From Opitutus sp. GAS368 (GTDB lineage: Bacteria > Verrucomicrobiota > Verrucomicrobiia > Opitutales > Opitutaceae): a stretch of 32,312 bases of DNA. A program made the translations under genes and the position numbers. Under the pieces are notes generated by a model. It was not told where the DNA came from. It did not search any database and saw nothing but the letters and a program-made list of their open reading frames with translations. Below, piece by piece: positions 24,570 to 31,692 of the stretch (position 1 is its first letter; the number at the start of each line of letters is the position of its first letter). The stretch is taken from assembly GCA_945903545.1 (NCBI GenBank), contig CAMDOO010000038.1:1-32312 (forward strand). The letters are read 5' to 3'.

Positions 24570-25646
24570 TCAATGTCCGCCGTCGAGGTCGCCCGGCTTG
24601 AGGAGGGGGGCGAAGGCGGCCTTGTTGGCGGCCTTCATGTAGGCCTCCTTGGCCTCGATCGTGTTGTCCTTCACCCGGTTCATCAGCGAGGTGTCCATCG
24701 TGATCATGCCGTCGGCGCTGCCGCTCTCGATGATGGACTTGATGTTGCCGATCTGGCCGCTGCGGATCGTGTTGGGCAGGGCCTCGTGCTGGATGAGAAT
24801 CTCGTGGACGGCGCAGCGCCCCTTGGGCTGGCGCTTGCAGAGGAGCTGGGCGACGACGCCCGCGAGGCAGCCGGCGAGCATCACGCGCACCTGGTTCTGC
24901 TCGTCGGCGGGGAAGGTGTTGATGATGCGGTCGATCGTCTTGGGCGCGTTGTTGGTGTGCAGCGTGCCGAAGACGAGCATGCCCATCGAGGCGCAGCCGA
25001 GGGCGAGCTTGATGGTCTCGAGCTCGCGCATTTCGCCGAGGAGCAGGATGTCGGGATCGTGGCGCATCGCGCCTTTGAGCGCGGCGGCGAACGAGCCGGT
25101 GTGCTCGCCGACCTCGCGGTGGACGATCACCGACTTCTTCACCGGGTGCACGAACTCGATCGGGTCCTCGATCGTGATGATGTGCCGGCAGAGGTTCGAG
25201 TTGATGTAGTCGATCATCGCCGCAAGCGTGGTCGACTTGCCGCTGCCGGTGGGGCCGGTGACGACGACCAGGCCCTCGTTGAGATGGCAGAGCTTCTTCA
25301 GCGCCTCGGGCAGCTTGAGTTCGTCGAACGAGAGGATCTTGGCCGGGATCTGGCGGAACACGGCGGCCTGGCCCCAGTGGTTGTAGAGGTAGTTGCCGCG
25401 GAAGCGCGCGAGGCCGGGGATCTCATGGGCGAGGTCGAGGTCCTTCTTTTCCAGGAATTCGTTCCAGCGCCGCCCGGGGACGATCTCCTTGAGCATCGCC
25501 TCCATCGTCTTCGCATCGAGCGGGTCGGGGGCGATGGGCTGGAGCGACCCGGAGGCGCGGGTCTTGGGCGGCAGGCCGACCGTGAGGTGCAAGTCGGACC
25601 CGCCCCGTTCGAGCATGGTGCGGAGGAGGGCGTCGATTTGGGCCAT
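24570..25646 (-). CDS. PilT/PilU-family twitching motility ATPase, second paralogue
   Basis: 358 aa. Starts MAQIDALLRTMLERGGSDLH, the normal PilT N-terminus. Walker A GPTGSGKSTTLAAM, Asp box IITIEDPIEFVH, Walker B DILLLGEMRELETIKLAL, His box FGTLHTNNAPKTIDRIIN. The C-terminal part reads ALPNTIRSGQIGNIKSIIES rather than the PilT retraction motif AIRNLIRE, so a PilU-like accessory ATPase is likelier. It would act as a hexamer at the base of type IV pili on the cytoplasmic face. The reading frame stays open far upstream, but that stretch is a shadow of the other paralogue. It follows that gene by 62 bases, with a family F repeat between. Confidence 0.93.
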   Translation of the reverse strand: MAQIDALLRTMLERGGSDLHLTVGLPPKTRASGSLQPIAPDPLDAKTMEAMLKEIVPGRRWNEFLEKKDLDLAHEIPGLARFRGNYLYNHWGQAAVFRQIPAKILSFDELKLPEALKKLCHLNEGLVVVTGPTGSGKSTTLAAMIDYINSNLCRHIITIEDPIEFVHPVKKSVIVHREVGEHTGSFAAALKGAMRHDPDILLLGEMRELETIKLALGCASMGMLVFGTLHTNNAPKTIDRIINTFPADEQNQVRVMLAGCLAGVVAQLLCKRQPKGRCAVHEILIQHEALPNTIRSGQIGNIKSIIESGSADGMITMDTSLMNRVKDNTIEAKEAYMKAANKAAFAPLLKPGDLDGGH

Positions 25647-25655
25647 GGGCTGGGT

Positions 25656-25687
25656 GAATCTGAAATTTGAAATCCGAAATTTGAGAT
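25656..25687. repeat. family F repeat between the two PilT-like genes
   Basis: AATCTGAAATTTGAAATCCG followed by AAATTTGAGATG. Same unit as 20768-20829 and 21212-21243, here as a single arm. Confidence 0.7.
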
Positions 25688-25708
25688 GCGCCGGCCGGAG
25701 GCCGGTGC

Positions 25709-27130
25709 CTAGCCCGCGATCTTGGCGCGCAGCACGCGGTTCGAGATGTTGGCGAGCGCCGTCTGGTTGCTGATCTTGCGCTCCTGCTGCAGCTGGAAGA
25801 CGACATTGTCCATCAGGCACATGCCCTCGCGGACGCCGGTCTCCAACGTGTTCCGGAGCCCGGCGGACTTGCCCTCCTTGATGAGGTTGCCGACGGCGGT
25901 GTTGTTCACGAGGATCTCGCAGGCGAGGACGAGGCCGCCGGAGGTGGCGGGCAGGAGGCGCTGGCAAACCACGCCGCGGAGGCTCTCGGCCACGCTGGAG
26001 CGAATCTGCGTCTGCTGCGCCGGCGGGAAGACGTCGAGCAGGCGGTTGAGCGTGGTGGCGGCGTCGCTGGTGTGCATCGTGCCGATCACGAGGTGGCCCG
26101 TCTCGCTGGCGCTGATCGCCATCTCGATCGTCTCGAGGTCGCGGAGCTCGCCGATGACAATCACGTCGGGGTCCTCGCGGAGCGCGCCCTTGAGCGCGGT
26201 GAAGAAGGACTTGGTGTGCGGGCCGACCTCGCGCTGGGTGACGTTGCAGCCCTTGGCGGGCTGCACGACCTCGATGGGGTCCTCGACAGTGATGATGTGG
26301 TCGGTGCGGGTCTCGTTGAGGTAGTCGACCATCGACGCGAGCGTGGTGGTCTTGCCCGAGCCGACGGGGCCGGTGATGAGGATGAGCCCGTTGTGGTAGG
26401 ACAGGAGTTTCTTGAGTGTGTCGAGGTGGGCGCTGAAGCCGAGATCGGAGAGCGAGCGGATCTTCTCGGGCACGAGGCGGTAGGAGCCGGCGGCGCCGTT
26501 CTTGTGGAACATCAGGTTGACGCGGTAGCGGTCGGTCCCGCTCAGCGCCAGGGCGTAGTCGTAATCCTTCAGCTCGAGGAAGGTCTTGCGCTGGCCGTCG
26601 GAGAGGAGGGCGGTGTTCAGGCGCAGCGCATCCTCGGGCTTGAGCGTGTAGGTCGAGAGGAAGGTCAGATCCCGGTTGCGGCGGATGAAGGGCCGGGCGC
26701 CGGTCGAGAGGTGCAGGTCGCTCGCGGCGGCCTTGCCGCAGGCGCGGAGGAGTTCCCGCATGCCGGCGGCGATGGCCGCGTCGTCCATCGCGCCCAGTTG
26801 CTCGAAGGGGAAGGAGGGGAGGGGGCCCGGCTGGGACCCGGCTGCGGTCGCACCCGGGGACGTGCCACGCGCGGCCGGCGGGAGCTCGGGCTCCTCGTCG
26901 GCGAAGGGGTCGTTCAGCGGCGGGCCGGACTTGGCCTTCACGGCGGCCATGCCGCCGAGCTTTTCGAGCTTGGTCACGTCCTCGACGATGCCCTCGTCGA
27001 TCAGCTCCTGCGCGAAGTCCATCAGCTCGGCCTTGGGCCCGAGCCCCTCGCAGATCGAGGCGGCGTGGCCGCGGGTGAACAGGCCGGCGTCGATGCCGAG
27101 TCGGGCGAGCCAGCGGATCTCGTTGTTCAT
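25709..27130 (-). CDS. pilT: PilT-family ATPase with an added N-terminal domain
   Basis: 473 aa, about 110-120 longer than ordinary PilT. Residues 1-65 form a small helical domain (LARLGIDAGLFTRGHAASIC, LMDFAQELIDEGIVEDVTKL). A Pro/Gly-rich linker (70-115) follows, then the ATPase: DLHLSTGARPFIR, Walker A GPVGSGKTTTLASM, Asp box IITVEDPIEVVQ, Walker B DVIVIGELRDLETIEMAI, His box IGTMHTSDAATTLNRLLD. The C-terminal AVGNLIKEGK is close to the PilT retraction motif AIRNLIREGK, so this is the better candidate for the retraction motor. The added domain recalls the small helical domains at the start of GspE/PilB proteins. It is divergent from a DUF3568-like lipoprotein gene and probably cotranscribed with the second paralogue. 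Confidence 0.92.
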   Translation of the reverse strand: MNNEIRWLARLGIDAGLFTRGHAASICEGLGPKAELMDFAQELIDEGIVEDVTKLEKLGGMAAVKAKSGPPLNDPFADEEPELPPAARGTSPGATAAGSQPGPLPSFPFEQLGAMDDAAIAAGMRELLRACGKAAASDLHLSTGARPFIRRNRDLTFLSTYTLKPEDALRLNTALLSDGQRKTFLELKDYDYALALSGTDRYRVNLMFHKNGAAGSYRLVPEKIRSLSDLGFSAHLDTLKKLLSYHNGLILITGPVGSGKTTTLASMVDYLNETRTDHIITVEDPIEVVQPAKGCNVTQREVGPHTKSFFTALKGALREDPDVIVIGELRDLETIEMAISASETGHLVIGTMHTSDAATTLNRLLDVFPPAQQTQIRSSVAESLRGVVCQRLLPATSGGLVLACEILVNNTAVGNLIKEGKSAGLRNTLETGVREGMCLMDNVVFQLQQERKISNQTALANISNRVLRAKIAG

Positions 27131-27223
27131 GCGCGGGTGCAGGTTGCAAGTCCGCCGGCGCCAAGCCAAGCGCGAACCGGGAAACCAATTGCCCCGGGGC
27201 GGGTCAGTCATGACACTCCCACC

Positions 27224-27622
27224 ATGAAAATGCCTCCCCGCTTCCTCTCCCTGCTGGCCGCCTCCGGCCTCGGCTTGGCCACCCTCACCTTGAACACCGG
27301 CTGCATCGTCATCGCCGCCGGGGCGGGCGCCGGGGCCGTGGCGTATGTGCGCGGCGAGCTCGCGTCGTCGGTCGACGCCAATTTCGACCGCGCGCTCCGG
27401 GCTTCCCAACGCACGATCGAGCAGCTCAAGTTCGCCAAGGTGAGTGAAAAGCAGGACGCCCTGCTCGCGACGCTCGTGGCGCGCAACGCCGACGACAAGC
27501 GCATCGAGGTCCGCGTCGAGTCCGACGGCGCCAACCGCACCAAGGTAAAGATCCGCATCGGCGTGATCGGCGACGAGTCGTTGTCGATGACGATCCTCGA
27601 CAGGATCAAGGCGAACTTGTGA
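27224..27622 (+). CDS. DUF3568-like lipoprotein
   Basis: 132 aa. Lipoprotein signal MKMPPRFLSLLAASGLGLAT then NTGC, with the lipid-attached Cys about residue 26. The mature part contains VIAAGAGAGAVAYVRGEL, then ASSVDANFDRALRASQRTIE and a C-terminal VKIRIGVIGDESLSMTILDR, which fits the DUF3568 family of small envelope proteins; function unknown. ATG 27224 begins the signal. The leader (ACACTCCCACC) has no Shine-Dalgarno. It shares a 93-base divergent gap with the pilT-like gene. A family C REP-like element follows the stop by a few bases. Confidence 0.9.
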   Translation: MKMPPRFLSLLAASGLGLATLTLNTGCIVIAAGAGAGAVAYVRGELASSVDANFDRALRASQRTIEQLKFAKVSEKQDALLATLVARNADDKRIEVRVESDGANRTKVKIRIGVIGDESLSMTILDRIKANL

Positions 27623-27628
27623 TCGGGT

Positions 27629-27663
27629 GATCGAAGGTAGGGCTGGGTCGACGACCCGGCCGG
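27629..27663 (+). repeat. REP-like element, family C, second copy
   Basis: Reads TGATCGAAG, then GTAGGGCTGGGTCGACGACC, then CGGCCG. Identical over about 35 bases to the copy at 3028-3062, which is on the opposite strand. It lies just after the lipoprotein gene. Confidence 0.8.
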
Positions 27664-27685
27664 GATCGGATCATCGCGGTCGCCC

Positions 27686-27732
27686 GTTTCGACAAGCTCA
27701 AGGCCCCGAGCCTGTCGAGGGGCTCGTCGAGG
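27686..27732. repeat. GACAAGCTCA/GAGCCTGTC dispersed repeat
   Basis: TTTCGACAAGCTCAAGGCC followed by CCGAGCCTGTCGAGGGG and CTCGTCGAGG. An imperfect palindrome of a repeat type found in many bacterial genomes; a related unit lies inside mobA (18028-18052). Confidence 0.65.
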
Positions 27733-27753
27733 CAACCCTACCTCAGGCCGCCA

Positions 27754-28767
27754 TCAGCCCAGTCCGCTGACGACGAACCACGCGTAGCCGGCGAGCAGGG
27801 GCCAGGCGAGCCAGCGGGGGAGCCCGTTGGTCGCGAGCAGGCTGATCCCGTGGACCAGTGTGGCGCAGAGCAGAATCAGCAGGCCCGTCCCGAAGAACGC
27901 CGGCAGGGCCAGCGGGCGCCAGATGGCCGCGAGCCCGAGGCAGAGGGGGATGCAGATGTGGCCGTCGCCGATCTGCGACGCATAGACGATGTCGGCGCGG
28001 CCCTTGGCGGCGTAGTAGAACGCGAGCAGGGCGTTGGGCAGCACCATCAGCCAGCCGCTCAGCCAGCCGAGGTTGGACCCGCTGACGAATCCCGCCGGCC
28101 GGGCCGAGAGCCACGCCACGAGCCAGTCGATGCTGGTGTAGAGCGCGAAGGCGGCGAGCAGCACCACGCCGAGGTCGAAGTAGAACCAGGCGCCGAAGGA
28201 ACGGCGCTCGCGGACATTGTGCTTGAGCACGTCGAAGACCTGGAAGCTCTGCCAGAAGAGGAAGACCCCGGCGAGGGCGAGGCCGTCGTTGCGGTCGAGC
28301 GTGCCGTCGGCGCCGAGCACCCACGTGATGCCGCCGAAGAAGAGCGCGGCGCCGAGCGTGAGCAGCAGCGAGAGGCGGTTGAGGCGCGAATCGGAGTCGC
28401 CGCCGCCGGAGGATTTCCTCCCGCCCTTGCCGCCCGCGCCCTTGGCGGGCACAACGAGCGTCAGGCCCCAGGCCAGCGCCGGCAGGGCGAGCACGAGCGT
28501 GAGGTTGGTGACATTGTTCACCACGCAGTTGGTCAGGACCTCCGCCGCGGGCAGGTCGTCGCGGATCACGATCAGGACAAAGATGAGGTTTCCCAGGCCC
28601 GAGCAGTACGGCATCACGAGGGTGCCGAGGGCCGTGCCCTCGAGCCCGCCGCGGAGCAGCGACTCGAGCCGCCAGATGACCAGGAGCGACGCGGCGAGGA
28701 AGAGCGCGAGGTAGGTCCAGACGCCCGCGAGGCCGAAGGTCTCGATGGCTTCGGTGAGCGGGTTCAC
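27754..28767 (-). CDS. CaCA-type (sodium/calcium exchanger-like) membrane protein, divergent
   Basis: 337 aa from GTG 28767 (MNPLTEAIETFGLAGVWTYL); no ATG lies in a reasonable place. About 10 membrane helices in two halves. Each half has a recognisable alpha repeat: GLGNLIFVLIVIRDD with VVNNVTNLTLVLAL at about 57-95, and LPNALLAFYYAAKGRADIVY, ASQIGDGHICIPLC at about 243-277. The family normally has an ion-binding Glu in each (PE); here both positions are Asn (Asn60 and Asn245). A Gly/Lys/Ser-rich loop (KGAGGKGGRKSSGGG) separates the halves. A cation exchanger with altered ion selectivity is the natural reading; transport itself is unproven. Upstream (28768-28978) is a repeat-filled gap. Confidence 0.85.
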   Translation of the reverse strand: MNPLTEAIETFGLAGVWTYLALFLAASLLVIWRLESLLRGGLEGTALGTLVMPYCSGLGNLIFVLIVIRDDLPAAEVLTNCVVNNVTNLTLVLALPALAWGLTLVVPAKGAGGKGGRKSSGGGDSDSRLNRLSLLLTLGAALFFGGITWVLGADGTLDRNDGLALAGVFLFWQSFQVFDVLKHNVRERRSFGAWFYFDLGVVLLAAFALYTSIDWLVAWLSARPAGFVSGSNLGWLSGWLMVLPNALLAFYYAAKGRADIVYASQIGDGHICIPLCLGLAAIWRPLALPAFFGTGLLILLCATLVHGISLLATNGLPRWLAWPLLAGYAWFVVSGLG

Positions 28768-28820
28768 GTGAAGATGGGACCGTCGGGCACGGCGGGGAAT
28801 ACCAAGCCGGATCGATGCAG

Positions 28821-28974
28821 TTGGCCCGCGAAGGGACGCGAATCCACGCGAATGGAAAACGGGGAATTCCGACCCGATCTGCTCGATCCACCGAAAAGTG
28901 AGTTCACCTTGGATTGGTCGGCCGGATTGTTTCCTCAGATATTTGCATCCATGCGCGTGAATTCGCGGGCCTAA
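28821..28974. repeat. imperfect inverted pair with CGCGAA-type arms
   Basis: Left arm 28821-28855 (TTGGCCCGCGAAGGGACGCG, AATCCACGCGAATGG) faces right arm 28949-28974 (CCATGCGCGTGAATTCGCGG, GCCTAA). About 95 bases lie between. It fills the gap upstream of the exchanger gene. Confidence 0.6.
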
Positions 28975-28978
28975 ATAC

Positions 28979-29761
28979 TTAGCGACGCAGCAGGCGGGTG
29001 TGACCGCCGGTCCGGGAGAGGGTGAGCCGGGCACCGAACACGGCGGAGAGATGGGCGGACGTCAGCACCTGCCGGCGCGGGCCGGCCGCCAGAACCCGGC
29101 CGCGGCGGAGGAGGAGTACCCGTGAAAAGGCCGGAATGATCTCCTCGACGTGGTGGGTCACGAGCACGAGGGCCGGGCCGCCGGCGCGGCGGCGCGCGAG
29201 GCCCGCCACGAAGGCGAGGAATTTCTCGCGCGCGACCGGGTCGAGCCCGGCGCAGGGCTCGTCGAGGATGAGCAGTTCGGGCCGGGCGGCGAGGGCGCGG
29301 GCGATCAGCACCCGCTGGCGTTCGCCTTGGGAAAGATGCATCCACGGGCGTTCCGCGAGGCGGCCGAGCCCGACGGTGCCGAGCAGGCGCCGGGCGGCGA
29401 GGCGGTCGGCGGGCCTGACGCGCGCCCAAAGTTCGAGCTGGGCGAAGCGCCCGCTGATGACGGTCTCCAGCGCGGTCTCGTCCGGGGGGATCGAGCCGGT
29501 GAGGGAGTTGCTCACGATCCCGATCCGGCGGCGCAGCTCCGGCCAGTCGCTGCGGCCGTACTCCTCGCCGAGGACCGAGAGGGTGCCGGCGGTGGGCGTG
29601 AGATAGCCGGCGAGGGCGCGGAGCAGGGAAGTCTTGCCCGAGCCGTTGGCCCCGAGGATCGCCCAGTGCTCGCCGGGGCGAACGCGCCAGTCAATGCCCC
29701 GCAGGATGCGGGTGGGGCCGCGGTCCACGCGGAGGCCGGAGATTTCCAGGATCGGGATCAC
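28979..29761 (-). CDS. stand-alone ABC transporter ATP-binding protein
   Basis: 260 aa from GTG 29761 (MIPILEISGLRVDRGPTRIL). Walker A ILGANGSGKTSLLRAL, Q-loop region RIGIVSNSL, signature LSQGERQRVLIARAL, Walker B LLILDEPCAGLDP, and switch His in LVLVTHHVEEI. All ATP-site residues are present. It resembles the ModF/YnjD-like group of ABC ATPases, often encoded without a permease; none is adjacent here, so the substrate is unknown. The frame can be extended to a GTG at 29824, but that start would fall inside an intergenic repeat, so 29761 is preferred. Confidence 0.93.
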   Translation of the reverse strand: MIPILEISGLRVDRGPTRILRGIDWRVRPGEHWAILGANGSGKTSLLRALAGYLTPTAGTLSVLGEEYGRSDWPELRRRIGIVSNSLTGSIPPDETALETVISGRFAQLELWARVRPADRLAARRLLGTVGLGRLAERPWMHLSQGERQRVLIARALAARPELLILDEPCAGLDPVAREKFLAFVAGLARRRAGGPALVLVTHHVEEIIPAFSRVLLLRRGRVLAAGPRRQVLTSAHLSAVFGARLTLSRTGGHTRLLRR

Positions 29762-29819
29762 GCGGGCAGATTGCGGAAGGGCCGTGGGCCGGGTCAATCG
29801 CGCCCGGAATCGGCATTTG

Positions 29820-29887
29820 GTCACACAGAGACACGGAGAGCACGGAGCATAAGTCCTATAGGCCCTATAAGCCCTCTAGGGCCTATT
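29820..29887. repeat. two adjoining intergenic repeats (cacggag type and CCTATAGG type)
   Basis: 29820-29848 contains CACACAGAGACACGGAGAGC, related to 1919-1947. It is followed directly at 29850-29887 by TAAGTCCTATAGGCCCTATA, AGCCCTCTAGGGCCTATTCC, a string of overlapping CCTATAGG-like palindromes. A short relative of the second part is at 31633-31657. Confidence 0.65.
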
Positions 29888-29968
29888 CCGACCGCCCGCG
29901 GCAGCCTCTGCCTGTGTAAAATTGCCGGGGTTGCCACGGCCGTCGCGTAGCGCGACGCTTTGGCCACC

Positions 29969-30508
29969 ATGAAGCCAGGCGCCCCCCACCGGATCGAACT
30001 GCGGCTGCGGGATCTCGCGCAGTTGTTCAACTCCCTCGATCCCTCGCCCTTCATCGAGCGCGACCTCGATGCGGACGCGGAGGAATTCATCCTGGGCTGG
30101 TCGCGGGAAGTCCACCTCGGTCATCCCCTGGAGTTGGTGGTGCATCTCGCCACGCCGCCGCCGGCCGACTGGGCCGCGGCGGTCGAGAGTGCGGTGCGGC
30201 ACTACTTTGCGCACCGGGCGGAAATGAAGCAGCGCGAGTTCCGCCTGCTGCTGCGCCGCGGCCGGATCAGCCTCTTGGTCGGAGTGTTGTTTCTGGCGAT
30301 CTGCTTCGTTCTCGCCGAGCTGGCACTGAAGTTTGTGGGCGGGGCCTTCGGCGAGTTTGCCTCCACGAGCATGACGATTGTCGGCTGGGTCGCGATGTGG
30401 CGCCCGCTGGAAATCTACCTCTACGACTGGTGGCCGGTCCGCGAGGAGCGGCGCAACCTGGAGCGCCTGGCCCGGATGCCGGTGCGGGTGGAGGCGCCGC
30501 CGAGCTGA
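29969..30508 (+). CDS. uncharacterised membrane protein
   Basis: 179 aa from ATG 29969. N-terminal soluble part with HRIELRLRDLAQLFNSLDPS and PFIERDLDADAEEFILGW, then ELVVHLATPPPADWAAAVES. Two membrane helices at about 112-130 (ISLLVGVLFLAICFVLAEL) and 140-155. A conserved-looking end: WRPLEIYLYDWWPVREERRN, LERLARMPV. The pattern belongs to a recurring uncharacterised bacterial family as far as I can judge, but I cannot name it. Alone on the plus strand; the next gene is 136 bases away. No function assigned. Confidence 0.85.
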   Translation: MKPGAPHRIELRLRDLAQLFNSLDPSPFIERDLDADAEEFILGWSREVHLGHPLELVVHLATPPPADWAAAVESAVRHYFAHRAEMKQREFRLLLRRGRISLLVGVLFLAICFVLAELALKFVGGAFGEFASTSMTIVGWVAMWRPLEIYLYDWWPVREERRNLERLARMPVRVEAPPS

Positions 30509-30644
30509 GGGCGGGAGGATCGGAAGGTCAGTAGATCGGCGGCGAAACCTCCGAGCCTCTGTCCCGCTGGTTCCCGCGACCGGGCAATGCTACGCATGCC
30601 CGGCGTAGTTTCCCCGTTTGTTGATACGGGCCCGCTCGTGAATC

Positions 30645-31622
30645 ATGGATCCCATGCATCACCGGGCACCACGCTTTTTTCTGCTGCCGCTGGTTCTCCT
30701 CGCCATGGCGGTGGCGCAGGGCGCCGAGCGGGTGGAGCAGTGGACCGCCCAGGCTGGATTGGCGGAGTTCCGGCTGAATACGTTCCGCGGACAGGTGACA
30801 GTGGAGGCGGCGGAGGACGATGTCCTGCGCATCGAGGTCCGCGCAGTGGCGTCGGCGGCGAACCAGGACCGGGCAGAGGCCCAGTTGAAGGACATTCGCA
30901 TGGTCTGGGCGACGGTGGGTGACTGGGGCACCCTGGATGTCTCCGAGCCGAAGGAATCCGGTGCGCGCTTTATTTGGCAGGACCGGGATCCGGTCAGCGT
31001 GGAGATCCGGGTTTTTGTTCCTGCGCTGCGGAAGCTGCAGATCGTTTCCAGCGACGGCGGCGTCCGCCTCGGCCGGATCACGGCCGACGTGGACATCGAG
31101 GCCCGCCGGGGCCTGGTCAGCTGCACCTTGGTGCAGGGTAACCTCTCGGTCCGGGCGCAGGACGGGAGCATCGTGGTCTCGCGGGTGACGGGCGCCGCCG
31201 ACCTGCGGAGCGAGTTTGGCAATGTCAGCGCGGGTACGGTCATTGGCCATGCGCGGCTCTTCGCGCGCAACGGCGATGTCGAGCTGCTCGCGGGGAAGTC
31301 GTCGATCGACGCCCAGTCCGACGGCGGCAATGTCACGGTCGCGATCACGCCGTCGCTCACGCATAATAGCCGGATCGAGTCGGCCGGCGGCAACGTGACC
31401 CTGAGGGTTGATCCCGCGGCCCGGTTCAGCCTGGAAGCCACCACCTCCTGGGGAAAAATCCGCGACCGGTCGCCGGCGAGGACCTTCCTGTCCATGGAAG
31501 TCGTGGCCGGCGGCATTGGCGGCAGGCGCCTGGAGGCGCGGTTCAACTATGGGGGAGTGCCGGTGCAGGCGCACGCCGGCGGTGGGAATGTCGATCTTGT
31601 GGCGGCGGAGTCGCTGTTCTGA
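30645..31622 (+). CDS. exported DUF4097-like beta-helix protein
   Basis: 325 aa. Signal peptide about 8-25 (RFFLLPLVLLAMAVAQGAE). The mature protein is a series of short beta turns: LQIVSSDGGVRLGRITADVD, LSVRAQDGSIVVSRVTGAAD, DLRSEFGNVSAGTVIGHAR, ARNGDVELLAGKSSIDAQS, DGGNVTVAI, ESAGGNVTLRV, AGGGNVDLVAAES. This spacing of G-D/N-V turns is that of the DUF4097 putative adhesin family, which forms a right-handed beta helix in the envelope. Function not established for the family. A second ATG at 30654 is an alternative start. Alone, between an uncharacterised membrane protein and the carboxypeptidase gene. Confidence 0.88.
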   Translation: MDPMHHRAPRFFLLPLVLLAMAVAQGAERVEQWTAQAGLAEFRLNTFRGQVTVEAAEDDVLRIEVRAVASAANQDRAEAQLKDIRMVWATVGDWGTLDVSEPKESGARFIWQDRDPVSVEIRVFVPALRKLQIVSSDGGVRLGRITADVDIEARRGLVSCTLVQGNLSVRAQDGSIVVSRVTGAADLRSEFGNVSAGTVIGHARLFARNGDVELLAGKSSIDAQSDGGNVTVAITPSLTHNSRIESAGGNVTLRVDPAARFSLEATTSWGKIRDRSPARTFLSMEVVAGGIGGRRLEARFNYGGVPVQAHAGGGNVDLVAAESLF

Positions 31623-31632
31623 GGGCGGATCG

Positions 31633-31657
31633 ACCATAGGCCTCATGGGACCTATGC
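31633..31657. repeat. short CCTATAGG-type repeat
   Basis: CCATAGGCCTCATGGGACCT followed by ATG. Related in pattern to 29850-29887. Lies between the DUF4097-like gene and the carboxypeptidase gene. Confidence 0.5.
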
Positions 31658-31692
31658 CTTGCTCTCAGGGAACCGGGGTATTTCCTCCCGGC

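Noticed and set aside
24570-27188. Apparent 872-aa fusion containing the second PilT-like protein
   Set aside because: The upstream two thirds is an out-of-frame reading of the other PilT paralogue; the normal PilT start lies at 25646.
25709-27622. Long plus-strand frame joining the antisense of pilT to the DUF3568-like lipoprotein
   Set aside because: Only the part from 27224 has a signal peptide and family pattern; the rest is a shadow.
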